Source of the DNA: Saprolegnia diclina VS20
Lineage: Eukaryota > Oomycota > Saprolegniomycetes > Saprolegniales > Saprolegniaceae
NCBI RefSeq assembly: GCF_000281045.1
Contig: NW_008246071.1
Span: forward strand, 31,588-64,714
Direction: 5' to 3'
Length of the DNA: 33,127 nucleotides
Position 1 is the first letter of the stretch. The number at the start of each line of letters is the position of its first letter. Made by a program: the position numbers and the translations under genes. The notes under the pieces are model-generated. The model saw only the letters and a list, made by a program, of their open reading frames with translations, searched no databases and had not been told where the DNA came from. Below, piece by piece: positions 1-10,225 of this stretch.

Positions 1-18
1 AGATATACATATTCGTGT

Positions 19-1101
19 CTATACAATAACGTGCGTCGTCTGTGCTATTGCCAAGGCGGGTTCGTCCGCAACGGGTTCGGACGACTGGCAAAAGCGCTCC
101 ACTTGGCAGCACAGCGTGAGCGCGCCAAGCGTGATGCTCACGACGAAGAGAAAGATACGCAGCAGCTGCACGGCGTGGAAGAGGTCGGCCGAGCACCCAA
201 GGACGGGGTGCGACACGAGCGTCGAGCCAAAGATGGCCCAGCCTAGCGCCGCAGTGGACAAGAGGAGGAGGCAGCAAACCACGACGCGCTGCGACGACGA
301 TGCGTGCTGTTTGCGCGAGACAAAGTAGCACGAGCAGAGAAGCAGCGTCAGCGTCCCAAAGAGCGCACACGAAACGCCGACGTAGAGCGCAAATGGCTTG
401 GAGCACGGCGCGTCGCCGTACGCGACGAGGAGCGCGACGCTGGTGGCGGTGAGCGCGACAAAGGGGAGGACGACGCAGCCGCGCTTGACAAAGGACGAGA
501 TGCACGAGCAGCGAAGGCAGCTCAGTAGCCATTGCTATTTTGCCATTAGCATAAGTCCAATCCAAAGCTGGGGTCCGGCTACCTCGCGGTGGTGGGAGGG
601 CACCAGTGTGCGTAGCGAGTACGACACGAGGAGCCCGCTGACGGGCAGCCCGATGAAGATAAAGAAGGCGGACGTCGCCAAGGCCATGGTAAACAGCAGC
701 GGCTCGGTCTCGGGGCATCCCTTGCGCGAGGTCCAGATGGCGCCAAGGACGCCCCAGACGACGCAGCCGACACTAAGCAGCGCGACAACGACAAGAAGTG
801 GCAAGCCGCGCCGCGTTATCTGCGCCAAAAGAACGACAATGGCCCATACGGCGTAGAGGCAGCCGCTGGAGAAGACGAAGACGACTGTCTCACGCGGGCA
901 CATGCGCGACGCGATCGCACCTTGCTCAAAGAGGTCGCTGGCACCGGTTCGGTCCAGGGCTTGGGCACTCGAGGATAAGAGGAAGCAGACGACGGCGCAG
1001 GCGCATAGACTGCTCACGACGATAGCGCCGAGCGCGATTTGCATCCGGTTGCTGCGTTGCCGAGCGCGCTTGGGTAGCTCCATGTCCCCACGCACGCCCA
1101 T
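19..1101 (-). CDS. Eight-span membrane protein with repeated Cys hairpins
   Basis: Two exons (1101-583 and 534-19), about 344 residues. The 48-nt intron 535-582 starts GTAGCC and ends AAAATAG, with CTAAT as a likely branch site. Without splicing, an in-frame TAG at 537-535 would split the protein, yet hydrophobic coding continues in the same frame. The protein has eight predicted membrane spans and a short basic N-terminus (KRARQRSNR). The spans pair into four hairpins, each with a Cys in the short loop (RMCPRE, KGCPET, APCSKP, LGCSAD), which suggests internal duplication. I do not recognise the family; a tetraspan-derived or receptor-like protein is possible but not shown. The start ATG at 1101 could instead be the in-frame ATG six codons later (MELPKR). 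It is transcribed divergently from the BTB gene. Confidence 0.75.
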
Positions 1102-1445
1102 GGCTCGAGCACTCTCGGTCAGATCTTATGAAAGTGCAACCTGACCTGTTGTTCTTATAATCGTAAATAGTGTTAGAGTCGTGTGGATTCCACGTCTGGT
1201 GGACGCACTACAAACTGGTGCGGAGTAGCTACCACATTAGACGGTAGTAGCTCTCACATGATCCATCGTCCGATGCGAAGCAGCCGTCTGCTTGTCTGCG
1301 CAGCGTCTTGTTCTGTTGGTCCAGGTATGCCATATACTATATAGTGTTCGACGAAGGCGTCGAATCGCATCTATAAATACTGTGCGATTACACTATTGCG
1401 GTGGATCTCGCACCTTGCCCAGCATTCCCAGCCGCGACATGCCAG
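1102..1445. promoter_or_regulatory. Divergent intergenic promoter region
   Basis: This 344-bp stretch separates the membrane-protein start (minus strand) from the BTB-BACK start (plus strand). I see no gene in it. TATAAATA lies at 1372-1379, about 67 nt before the BTB ATG. On the minus strand a CACTTTC tract resembling an oomycete initiator lies about 35 nt before the membrane-protein ATG. Promoter function is inferred from position only. Confidence 0.45.
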
Positions 1446-2419
1446 ATGGACGAGCCCGTGCGTGAGTCGTTCCATGACCACGGCGACCTCTCGGCGAGGC
1501 TCTCGCAGCACAACTTCCGCGCGCCGGCGCCCGAGAGCTGCTGCGACGTCGTCCTGCGCGTCGACGGCGTCCGCTTCCACGCGCACCGCTTCCTCCTCGC
1601 AGCGTCGTCCAAGCCGCTGCGCATCATGCTGACGGGCCCGATGCGCGAGGCGAAAGAGATGGAGGTGACGATCCACGACATCAAGAGCTACATCATGGAG
1701 CAGCTCCTCGAGTTCATGTACACGGGCGACGTCGAGCTGAGCACGGAGACCGTCGTGCAGACGATGACGGCGGCCGAGGTGTACGAGCTGGCCGCGCTCC
1801 GCGACGTATGCAAGCACTTTGCGCTGCGCCACGCCAAGCACGTCTTCAAGGCGCAGATGATCGAGGTGCTGCCGGAAAAGTTGTTGTGCGATCTTGTCGC
1901 CCACGACGACTTGGCGGTATGACGACGCATGCCACAACTCTAGGCTGATGACTGCATGGCCGTATAGATACGCGAAGCTGACCTCCTTGATGCAGTGCTC
2001 GCATGGGCCGAAGCGCGCTACGACAGTGTGGCCGAGGACGTCGAAGACACGACTGCCCACGGCGCCGGGATCCAGCTCATCTTGCAGGACGTATGGCCGC
2101 TCATTCGGTTTCCGACCATGAGCGTGCGCATGCTGTACGGGACGGTGCGGCCGCTCGTACGAGATCACTTTATTCCCGAGTACTTGCTCACGGAAGCGCT
2201 CTTCTTCCACCTCAATTGGGGCGCGGCGCAGTCGCCCGACCACCAGAAGCGCATGACACCACGCACATGCTCCGCGGCCACTGTATACCTCGTTCTTCGT
2301 CTTCCTTCCGTGCCTCTGATAGATGTACTGTGTAGCGCAAGCGCAAGCGCGTCTCGTTCATCCAGACCGTCTCGTTCGATACGCCGCCCGAGCGAGGGGC
2401 CGACGACCCGTTGCCGTAA
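1446..2419 (+). CDS. BTB-BACK domain protein
   Basis: Three exons (1446-1916, 1968-2282, 2336-2419), about 289 residues; introns of 51 and 53 nt, both phase 0. Residues about 30-130 form a BTB/POZ domain (CDVVLRVDG, FHAHRFLLAASS, LLEFMYTGDVEL), followed by a BACK domain (READLLDAVLAWAEARYD, VRPLVRDHFIP). Proteins of this class often act as substrate adaptors for cullin-3 ubiquitin ligases; that role is family knowledge, not visible here. No Kelch, MATH or SPRY module follows. The last exon encodes only a short tail beginning RKRKRV, a possible nuclear localisation signal. The ATG at 1446 is the first in-frame ATG; upstream in-frame sequence offers only GTG. The gene converges on the short bZIP gene. 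Confidence 0.92.
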
Positions 2420-2631
2420 ACCTGTAAGAACTGCAGCCGTGATGATGCTCCTGTGTCTCGTCACGCTGCTTTCTCGTCGCACTGCGTGCATCAACGTGAC
2501 GTGACCACGCTTGTCGCTACCTCAGCATGTCGCGTGCGCTATCGGCCGCACAGTCAAGCGAGTATAAGGACATGGATATTGACATTATGGTATAAATAGT
2601 AAAACGAAGTAGTAGTGGTAGTGGACGACAC

Positions 2632-3213
2632 TTAGCAGACGACAGACGTGGACGACGGGATCGGCGAGCTCGCATAAAACGGTTCTTGGAGCAGATCCTC
2701 CATGTTGTCGAGCATCGAGTCGAGCGGGTCCACGGAGGCGGGCGTCGTCGGCGGGCTTGACGCAATTGCCGTCGGGTCGTTGCCATCGACGACCGCTGCG
2801 TCAATGTCCATGAGCTCGTCCGGGAGGCGCTCGCCGTCGCCGAGGTTGATCTTGGCGCACGCCAAGAGCACGCGGCACTTTTCCTTGTGCTCCTCGATCT
2901 GCGCCTTCAAGTCGCGGTTCTGGTGTTCGCTGAGCTGGCGCTCGGTCTTGAAGACAGCAGCAATGTCCATCCACGAGAGGCTCGAGCGCTTAAAGTACGC
3001 GAGCTCGCGCGCGTGGCGCTCGAGCGACTGAATCTCGCTGCTGAGCATTTGAAGCTCGGCCTGGTGGTGGCAGCGCTTGAGGCGGAAGCGCTCGCGGTTG
3101 TACACCTGCTTCTTGAGGCGGGCACGCGCCTTCTTGACGTCGTCGGGGACGTACGCCTTGTGCGTGCTGTCGTAGGCCGAGAGAAGCGAGGCGAGTTGGC
3201 GACTGCTGCACAT
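2632..3213 (-). CDS. Short bZIP transcription factor-like protein
   Basis: Single exon, 193 residues. The basic region YNRERFRLKR fits the bZIP signature Asn-x7-Arg, and leucines follow at +10, +17 and +24 from that Arg, giving a three-heptad zipper. A second helical block (SLSWMDIAAVFKTERQLSEH) corresponds to the LPW...VA.AL segment of the two larger paralogues at 10885 and 12433. Unlike them it lacks the long C-terminal domain and ends in an acidic, Ser/Pro-rich tail (residues about 125-193) that could serve in activation. The likely role is sequence-specific DNA binding as a dimer in the nucleus. A tract reading TTTTCAATTTCACTC on the minus strand just before the ATG resembles an oomycete initiator. 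It could be a natural short family member or a truncated copy; the intact tail favours the former. Confidence 0.85.
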   Translation of the reverse strand: MCSSRQLASLLSAYDSTHKAYVPDDVKKARARLKKQVYNRERFRLKRCHHQAELQMLSSEIQSLERHARELAYFKRSSLSWMDIAAVFKTERQLSEHQNRDLKAQIEEHKEKCRVLLACAKINLGDGERLPDELMDIDAAVVDGNDPTAIASSPPTTPASVDPLDSMLDNMEDLLQEPFYASSPIPSSTSVVC

Positions 3214-4860
3214 GTCGAGTGAAATTGAAAAGTGTCAATTGAGATATTCAAGATCGCTCATCTCATGGAGATCGTCCACGCATGTTACGCCCGGCGACAT
3301 GCGCCGTTCATGTCGTCAAAAATGCCCTCCGTTATCCGGACAAGTAGGTGTGAGATACCCCGCTTCTTTTTTTCAACATTGTGCGCAATACAAAACGCAA
3401 GACGTTTTGTGTAGACGTTCAGAACGCGGATCAGTTCGCGTCGTTTTATCCGGATGCGTGCGGGACTTTCGGTTGGGACATACCAAGGGGTTAATGACCT
3501 CCTGTCGCAGCGGTGTATCGTTCAGCGCGACGGGACGATGGGCACCGCGACATCCGCGTTAATCTTTTGCGCTCACTAACCGCCCTGAACTGTGTGGACC
3601 AGACGTCCCACGTTGCTGGATCGATACGACGCTGCGTAGACACACTTACCTCAGGAATGCCTCCGGAAGAAAGAAGAGGCGTGAGCCAGCGTTGGCGCAA
3701 GAGGGCCGCATGGCGAGGGCTGCACGACCGAGCAAAGCCGTCGCCGAAGACCTCGCGCATAGTGCTTGACTTGGCGAGTGCGCACTTGACCACACACGGT
3801 GCTCGACCGATGATGGAGCCGGCGAGATGGTCGAAATAGCATCACTAGTACAAAATAGAGACCATGGTGGTCAAGTGCATCATGGCGTGGTTGATGGTGG
3901 AGGGGCAAGAGTCGGGGGCCGAGCACTGCGACAGTCAGCGGTGCGATCTTCGGCCCAACGACGCTGGTGAGTAACTTGAGCATGGCGTCTGTGGACCTCA
4001 ATGCGAAGACCGCTGGGACACCCCGTGATGCGAGAGGTCACATGTCGCTCCTGTCGCCGGCGGTCTGCGAAAATGCCGAAAAGATCGCGCGCGACATGTG
4101 CGCAACCTCCGAGACTGAATATCGGAAGTCCCGGTGGAAGCCGAGAATTCAGTCACGCCGGGTGCGGAGATCGCGCCAAGATACCGCCGAGGAGCCTTGA
4201 AAGGCCGAGTATAACACGGGGTTGAGCGCCAGCGCAACACGCCCGCGGGGCCAGCGATCACAAAAGGCACCGAGAGGACGTGGCTGCGGAATGTACCATG
4301 GCGAGGGCATGGGGCCAAGAGAGCGTACGGCCGTGAGCAGGCGGGCGTGTACCGCGCCTTGGCCACGAGTCGGGCGCGAAGCGTCGAGCATCGAGCAATG
4401 TAGGTCGGTGCGATGTTCTTGGCAGGATCGTCGTGTGGTCTGGCCGCCGTGGCGTCGACGTGGGTCGAGCGCTAAGATCATCTTGCGCTCTCGGCTCGCC
4501 GACAATCGCGCCGCGTCGGCGTCGGGTTGCAAGCGGCGGAGTTGGCGACTGCAGGCGGAGGTGTCGGTGCCATGGCCGTCGGGTTAGTAGTGCGGCGGCG
4601 CGCAGGTACGTCGCAAGTTGCAAACGACCGAATGAAGACGAACTCTCGGCGTGAAAACATTTGCGAGATGGCTCTGCCATGGGACATCAGCATGTCCGCA
4701 GTGGATGTCGCAACATGTCCCGCCTTTCTCGGAAACCTCCGATCTTGGATACGCGACATGTCGATCAACCAAACATCGTTTCTGGCAGGTTTTAAGCGCC
4801 ACATTTTGATGCCACAAATACCACATCTACGCACGTGGGGCAACCGCAAGATCGACCAAG
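3214..4860. other. Long intergenic region without a convincing gene
   Basis: This 1,647-bp gap lies between two divergent genes (short bZIP and translin). No open frame here shows a recognisable domain, and no tRNA, LTR or transposase could be seen. It holds two TATCCGGA motifs (3333-3340, 3447-3455), a hairpin-capable inverted repeat CGACATG-7 nt-CATGTCG (3295-3315), and several ACATGTC/GACATGT copies (4040, 4093, 4713, 4755) plus GGACAT-4 nt-ATGTCC at 4682-4697. Before the translin ATG, CCACATTTTGATG at about 4799-4811 may be an initiator. A small unannotated or non-coding gene cannot be excluded. Confidence 0.5.
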
Positions 4861-5571
4861 ATGGCGGAACCCAAGGCGGTCCTGGACCAAAGCAGCTTCC
4901 AGCGCATGTCGGCCGACATGGAAGCGTACGATGAGAAGCGCGAGATCGTTATCAAGCATTCTCGAGACATCCTCAAGTCGAGCAAGCAGGCGATCTTCGC
5001 CATGCACCGCGGCAACATGGACGAGGCCAGCGAGAAGCTCGAGGTCGCCGACCAAGTGATCCAGCAGCTCGCGCCCTTGATCATGGAAGAGCCGACGCTG
5101 CGCCATGGATCGTTCTCGAGCGCCATGGAAGAGTATGCGGAGGCGCAGTGCTTTCGCCATTTTCTTACCGCGGGCACGCTCGTCGCCCTCGAAGAGCTCA
5201 ACTTTGTCGATCGCGACGAGTACTTGGGCGGCGTCGTCGACTTTACGGGCGAGGTCACGCGCTATGCAGTCGTGATGGCGACGAAGCGCGACGTCGCCCG
5301 CGTCGAAGAGTGCCGCAACATTGTCGACGCCATCTCGGGCGAGGTAGTCCCTCCTCCCCGCATCCTCCTCGCCTGAAGCCGTGGTGCCTAGCTAATTCAA
5401 TTTAGCTTTCGCAACTCACCGCTGCGAAAGAAGTACGACAGCCTCAAGTACAACCTCAAGAAACTCGAGCATACGCTGTACGAGCTCTCGCTCGTGGGGC
5501 CGCTCCGGGCGTTCAACCTCTCGGCAGGCGACGACGAGCCCAGCGCCGAGAACGACACCTCGCACTGCTAG
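4861..5571 (+). CDS. Translin/TRAX family protein (C3PO-type nuclease)
   Basis: Two exons (4861-5343 and 5392-5571), about 220 residues; a 48-nt phase-0 intron ends CCTAG. The fold is the all-helical translin fold. EYAEA (residues 91-95) and DFTGE (127-131) place E91, E94, D127 and E131 with the same 3- and 4-residue spacing as the catalytic acids of TRAX, the nuclease subunit of the C3PO complex that cleaves small-RNA passenger strands and tRNA processing products. The C-terminus (LRKKYDSLKYNLKKLE) instead resembles translin. It may therefore be a TRAX-like active subunit or a single self-assembling subunit. A later acceptor (TTTAG before CTTTCGC) gives the wrong frame, so the earlier one was chosen. 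It converges on APC4, leaving only 30 bp between stop codons. Confidence 0.92.
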
Positions 5572-5601
5572 ACCCTTTAAACGCATGAACCGACCAATAC
5601 T

Positions 5602-8258
5602 CTATTCGTCCATCTCGTCGTCTTCGTCGTCCTCTTCGTCGTCTTCCGCGTCAAAGAGCATGAGACGGCGGTCAGCTATCGATATGACACCAAGCACACC
5701 GCGTACACCGTCGCCAACGACCGCATCAAAGTTGGCTGTCGAGAGCACTCGCTGCTTTCGAAACGTGGGCACTTCTTGCGCCTACGACTCTGTAAGGTGA
5801 CGCATTCCCGAGTCGTGCTACCTCGAGCGACTGCAGTGCGGTCCTTGTCCACGTCGATGCGGTCAATGGCGGTGCAAACGTGATCGAAGCGAGGGCCACC
5901 AGCGACAATCGCTCTACATGGATGATGTTCCATGAGCGTCACTTGCAGTAGGAAGATGAGCGTACGCTCCGAGCCAGTCGCGTGGAGGAGAGCGAGCTGG
6001 CTCTGTCCGTCGCGTGAATAGAGACACTGGTCCATCTACAAAGCGTGAGGTGGAGACTGTGAACGCAATGCTCTACTACGTACGAGTCGGTGCGACGGAG
6101 GGAGTCGAAGCACTGCCATGTGCCAGGACCCTTGGACGCGTCGCCCAAGCCCGATCGCACCATCCAGCGAAAACAGGAGAAGTGGCGCTGACGCGAGCTC
6201 GCCCATCTCAAAGCTGCTGGACGACGCTGTGACCAGGAGTGGCGTCGTCGGTGGGCCCAACGGATGGCCAAATCCATTTTCGCTCAAAAGCTGCGTGCGC
6301 CACGTCGCTTCGATCGCAGCGCAGAGCGCGACGAGGCTGTGCGAGGTATACTGGTCCTCGCCGTCGAGAGCAAAGGACGTGGAGGCTTCGAGGCGCGGGC
6401 TTGTCTTCCACGGACACTTGCCGAGCATCTACCCCGGGTCCTGCACACACGATACAAAATGGACGAGTGTACCTCGGCGACAGGGTTCCCGAACGTCACT
6501 TCCATCTCAAAGCCATTCGCAGGGTCGTGAACGCTTTGCGAGCTGTTGCAGTGGGCGCGGAAGACCTTGGCGGCGGTCGTGGCACGGAACAAGAAACGCC
6601 CAAGGCGCTTTGTATCGGGCAGCGAGAGCTTCGTCGCGGCCTTGGGGCGGGCCGTGCCGTGGGCCGCCATGATCGCGCCAAACCAGCGAAAAAGCAGAGC
6701 GTAGTCCAGCTCTGTTTCTCGCAGCGCGATCTGGAGCTGCTCGAGCTTGAGCAAGAACACTTCCACCATAGCAATCATGGTCGAGAGGTGCGCGACCGAT
6801 GCCGGCCGCTACAATCTACCAGTGAGAATCCCTGTCCTTGGATCAATGACACTCTACGTGGGACGGCGCCGTGGACGTCAAGCCTCGGAGCTCGCAGAGT
6901 CGGAAGAGTACGTTGCAGGCGGCGACGCGGAGCTGCTCGTGAATCTACGACCAGCGTCGAATCAGCGAGATCGGACAAGCGGTCGCACCAGTGTCTGCAT
7001 CGAGTGACACGCGTGGAAGAAGGCTTTTTGAATGCGCTGCAGGCTCTAGTCCAGACGATCGCCAAACGGTCAAATGCGGAAGCGACGCACCTGCTCTTGC
7101 ATGTCTTGGGCAAAAAAATTGGTCAGCGCCGGAAACCCAAGGCCGGCGCAGAGCAGCGTATACATGTGCGCCTGCGATTCCGCATGCTTCAAAACCTCAA
7201 GGGGATGCATACTACCTGAGGGACTTCAAATGACGAGTACTTTGCGTACGCAGACGAGAGTAGACGCATCTTGGCCTCCAAGACCCGCGTCCCGTTGGTC
7301 CACTGCGCCCATTTCAATATGCACAGCGTTGACATGGCAATCGTACCTCGGTTGTGAGCTGCTTCAAGGTCGTATCGAGCGTGTGGAGCAGCTTTTGCAC
7401 CTCGCGCACGTGGTGGGACACGACAAAGAGCTGGCCTTGGTGCGTCGGCAGGTCGGGCAGCGCGAGCGACAGGATCTGGCGACTCGAGTCTTCCTGTGAG
7501 CCAATGAGTAGCGCCGACAAGTCGGAAAGAAGGTGCAGCTCGGTCACGCTCTGGACGCCGGCGGGTTGCAGTCGGCGAATGCACACCGAGCCAAGGGCCC
7601 ACAAGAGGATCGTGCCGCTTGTGTCGCCCGATGCAAGGATGTGGCGACTGTCGTCGAGGGCCGGAACGGTTGTAAACTTGGCGGCTGTCTCGGTTGAGGA
7701 TTCGCTCGGCGGGTTCATGACGCAACGAGACGTTCGATCTTCAAGCCGATGGGTCGACGGCGCTGCGCCCGCCCTGCTGTGTATGAGCTTACTATATTCG
7801 AAGATAGAACGCACATACGCGGCCCAGTGGAGAGCAGATATGGCTTGCGTGTGCTCCCATGCATGGACTTTGCCGAAAAGCTGCATCGTTGCCTCGCCTG
7901 TCTCCATGTCGTAGAGCACGATCTTGCCGTTCGCATGACCCACAGCGAGCACAAGCCCTAGTATCATCATCGAATGAGACCCATGGGATGCAAGTAGTCG
8001 GTGTACCATCGGGTCGCCATGCGAGAACGGTCATGGGCGACTCGACGTCCGAGGGCGTCACGTGCAGCAGGCGCTGCCAGGACACCGTGCGCTACGCAAG
8101 GAGCCCATGACCTCGTAACCTCATGAAGATGCGTGGCGTACGTAGACGAGAAGATGGTCGTCCGTCGTAAGGACGGCGACGATGTCCATGGTCGGGCAGC
8201 ATGCTACCGTGGCCGCGCCCAGGCTCCGCTCCTGGAGCACCGAGTAGGCGTGGCTCAT
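5602..8258 (-). CDS. APC4: Anaphase-promoting complex subunit 4 (APC4)
   Basis: Twelve exons, about 715 residues: 8258-8142, 8091-8007, 7957-7347, 7302-7216, 7171-7091, 7045-6989, 6944-6858, 6808-6473, 6428-6084, 6035-5966, 5913-5822, 5781-5602; introns 40-52 nt. APC4 is a scaffold subunit of the APC/C, the nuclear ubiquitin ligase that drives mitotic exit. The N-terminus is the APC4 WD40 type (CCPTMDIVAV, SWQRLLHVTPSD, VLAWRPDG, ASGDTSGTILLW). The helical middle domain includes FRWFGAIMAAHG and the C-terminal domain FDAVVGDGVRGVLG. As in other APC4 proteins it ends in an acidic tail, about 16 residues of Asp/Glu before the stop at 5604-5602. The length is close to that of animal APC4 (about 800). 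A further 54-nt intron inside exon 3 (GTAAGC near 7790) is possible, since skipping it keeps the frame. Confidence 0.92.
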
Positions 8259-8437
8259 CGACCTCGTATTAAAATATGCCAAGAGAACTTGCCTTTTGTA
8301 TCCCATTTTATTGAAACGAAATCCTGTTGAGCACAGGATTGTAGGCTGTTGTTTCGGAAACAGCAGTCTGGGAGATTCTGTCTCCAACCAGCGTCTTTAT
8401 CGAGTCCATACAGAGTATGCGAATTACAGTGTTAGTA

Positions 8438-10125
8438 CTAGTACATTTCACCACGGAGGAGCAGCTTGGGCACGTGCTCGACGCGGCCGCCTTCGTGAGG
8501 ACAGTCGTGCGGAAAGACGAGGAGCCGTCCGCGCTTGGGCTGGACGGGCGCCAGCACGGTGCGGTCCGGCGCCAGCGACGAGAGCAAGTTGGTCTCGCCA
8601 CCCGATGCGCACGTCGAGAGGTAGATGATGAACGTCTTTGTCGACGTGACGCCATGGGCGTCCGTGCGCGAGAGGTCCGTGTGCGCCGGAAGGTACCCGC
8701 CGACGTCGCTGTAGTAGAGGAAACGCATGTTGGGAAAGACGTCGCGGCCGCAGCGCGCTTGGATCTCGCGGATGACCCAGCCGACGCTGTCGCAGTAGTA
8801 CGACCGATCCGAGCATGACGCCTTCTCCTTGGGCGCGAATGGCAGCACCGTGTGGAGCTGCTCGAGCCGCTGGAGGAACGACTCGGGAAAGATGTCGTCC
8901 CAGTACCCACTGCCAGCGCCAGGGTGGTCCGCGTCGGCTGCAATGAGCTCGACAAACACAGGCGAGGATGCGATTTGCATTGACGCCAAGGCGTCCAGAG
9001 GAATGTCCACAGGTCTATGCGAGGACGAAAGTAGCTGAACGATGCTCGTGTGCTGCTTGGCCACTGCGACATCAAGCGGCGATGTTTGGGCGTTGTCGCA
9101 TCGCGTGGGCGACGCGCCGGCGCCCACGAGGTAAGCGACGACGCGCTCGTACCCGAGCCACGCCGCGAGAAAGAGCGGTGTCTGACCGTACTCGTTTTGG
9201 CAGTCGATCTCGACGCCAGCAGCGATAAGAGCGCGCAGACGACTGCAATTGATGGCGAGGACGGCCTTGAACATGTTGGCATCGCGCTGGGAGCGTGCCG
9301 TACCAACGAAGAGCTCGACGGCGTTGTGGAGCGGGAGCGGTTTGACGAGCTTGCTTGCTTTGGTGCCACCGCTGCTTTTGCTTGGCTCCAACGGTAGCTG
9401 CAAGTAGAGGGCTCTCGAGGCCGCTGCAATGTCTGCTGGCGCCGTCGTCGTTGGCAGCGATGTTGATGCGATTTTGGACAACGGAGCGCGGGGACACTGG
9501 ACGAGCACATCGCACGTCGGGCACGTCAGATCTTGATCGACGCGCATCGTTGCTAAGTGCGTCCAGAAACAGAGTTCGCACACGGCATGGCTGCACGGCG
9601 CCAGCTCCATGGACGGCACATTGGCGGCGCAGACACCGCAGACCGAGGCAGAGCGCGGCTGCGTGGATAAGAGGAGGAGCAGCCACGCCATGTACGGAGG
9701 CGGGTACTGCATCAAGCACGCCCGCGCCGTCGGAAACGTCGTCATCGTACCCGCGCGATCGTGGAACGAGGGGTCCGCGCCAGCATAGAAGAGCGCGAGC
9801 GCAATGTTGGGCGAGTGGTGCGCAGCGTACCGGAGAAGCTGGAGGTCGCCAGCGTACGTCGTGCAGTAGACATCCAAGTTGTACTTGGCGAGCTTGACGA
9901 CGCCAAACTCTACGCCAACATGAGTCGTGGGAGCAGCGGATGGAGCGTAGTACGGGCAATGCTCTTGCTGCGCGCATGCTCGGCGTAGGCCGCGATGGCC
10001 TCGGGCGACAGCGCCGCCTTGTCCACGATGAGCCCGTTCTTGACGTGGTAGAAGGTCTTTTGCCGCTCGTTGCGGCGGTTGCTCCACCGGCTCGCGCCCT
10101 TCTTGCCACCACCAGCCTCGGCCAT
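8438..10125 (-). CDS. RING-ankyrin-2OG-Fe(II) dioxygenase fusion protein
   Basis: Two exons (10125-9954 and 9909-8438), about 547 residues; a 44-nt phase-1 intron. Order: a conserved basic N-terminus, a first ankyrin-like pair (about 70-107), a C3HC4 RING finger (C148, C151, C163, H165, C168, C171, C187, C190), ankyrin repeats (about 278-350; YGQTPLFLAAWLGYERVVAY), and a C-terminal 2-oxoglutarate/Fe(II) dioxygenase domain. In the last, H467-x-D469 and H529 fit the iron triad and R543 the 2-oxoglutarate anchor; GGETNL and FPHDCPHEGG are typical of prolyl-hydroxylase-like folds. It could be an E3 ligase whose substrate, bound by the ankyrins, is also hydroxylated, but this is inference. An upstream in-frame extension to 10222 is rejected because the ATG at 10125 with the spliced intron gives better protein. 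Confidence 0.88.
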
Positions 10126-10143
10126 CCCAAACAGTGTCTATGT

Positions 10144-10225
10144 CACGTGGCGACGACGCCATTGGCTGGCGGGCTTTGGACCCGCTTTGAATTTTCACTG
10201 TATTTCTCACTGGATTTCCCACGTG
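10144..10225 (-). promoter_or_regulatory. CCAAT and paired CACGTG motifs upstream of dioxygenase gene
   Basis: CCAAT on the minus strand at 10165-10161 lies 36 nt before the ATG at 10125. Two CACGTG (G-box/E-box) palindromes flank it at 10144-10149 and 10220-10225. CACGTG is the usual site of bHLH factors and some bZIP factors, and CCAAT that of NF-Y. Use as regulatory sites is inferred from motif identity and position. Confidence 0.35.

Noticed and set aside
535-537. Stop-codon readthrough or split gene in the membrane protein
   Set aside because: A normal 48-nt GT...AG intron explains the continued frame without recoding.
1371-2243. 290-codon minus-strand open frame
   Set aside because: Antisense to the BTB-BACK exons; composition is His/Arg/Val-rich as expected for a shadow frame in GC-rich coding DNA, and it crosses both strands of a clear domain gene.
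3491-4001. Possible small minus-strand gene (MREVFGDGFARS... followed by donor GTAAGTGTG)
   Set aside because: A good donor and reasonable codon use were noted, but no family resemblance and no convincing start or partner exon could be found.
5585-5800. Plus-strand poly-Ser open frame
   Set aside because: It is the reverse complement of the GAC/GAG-rich acidic tail of APC4.
6239-7219. 326-codon plus-strand open frame
   Set aside because: Lies antisense to APC4 exons and introns that join in frame; no domain visible and Arg-rich shadow composition.
8308-9510. 400-codon minus-strand frame rich in Ser, Arg and Thr
   Set aside because: Alternate frame of the RING-ankyrin-dioxygenase exon, which has complete zinc and iron ligands in the other frame.
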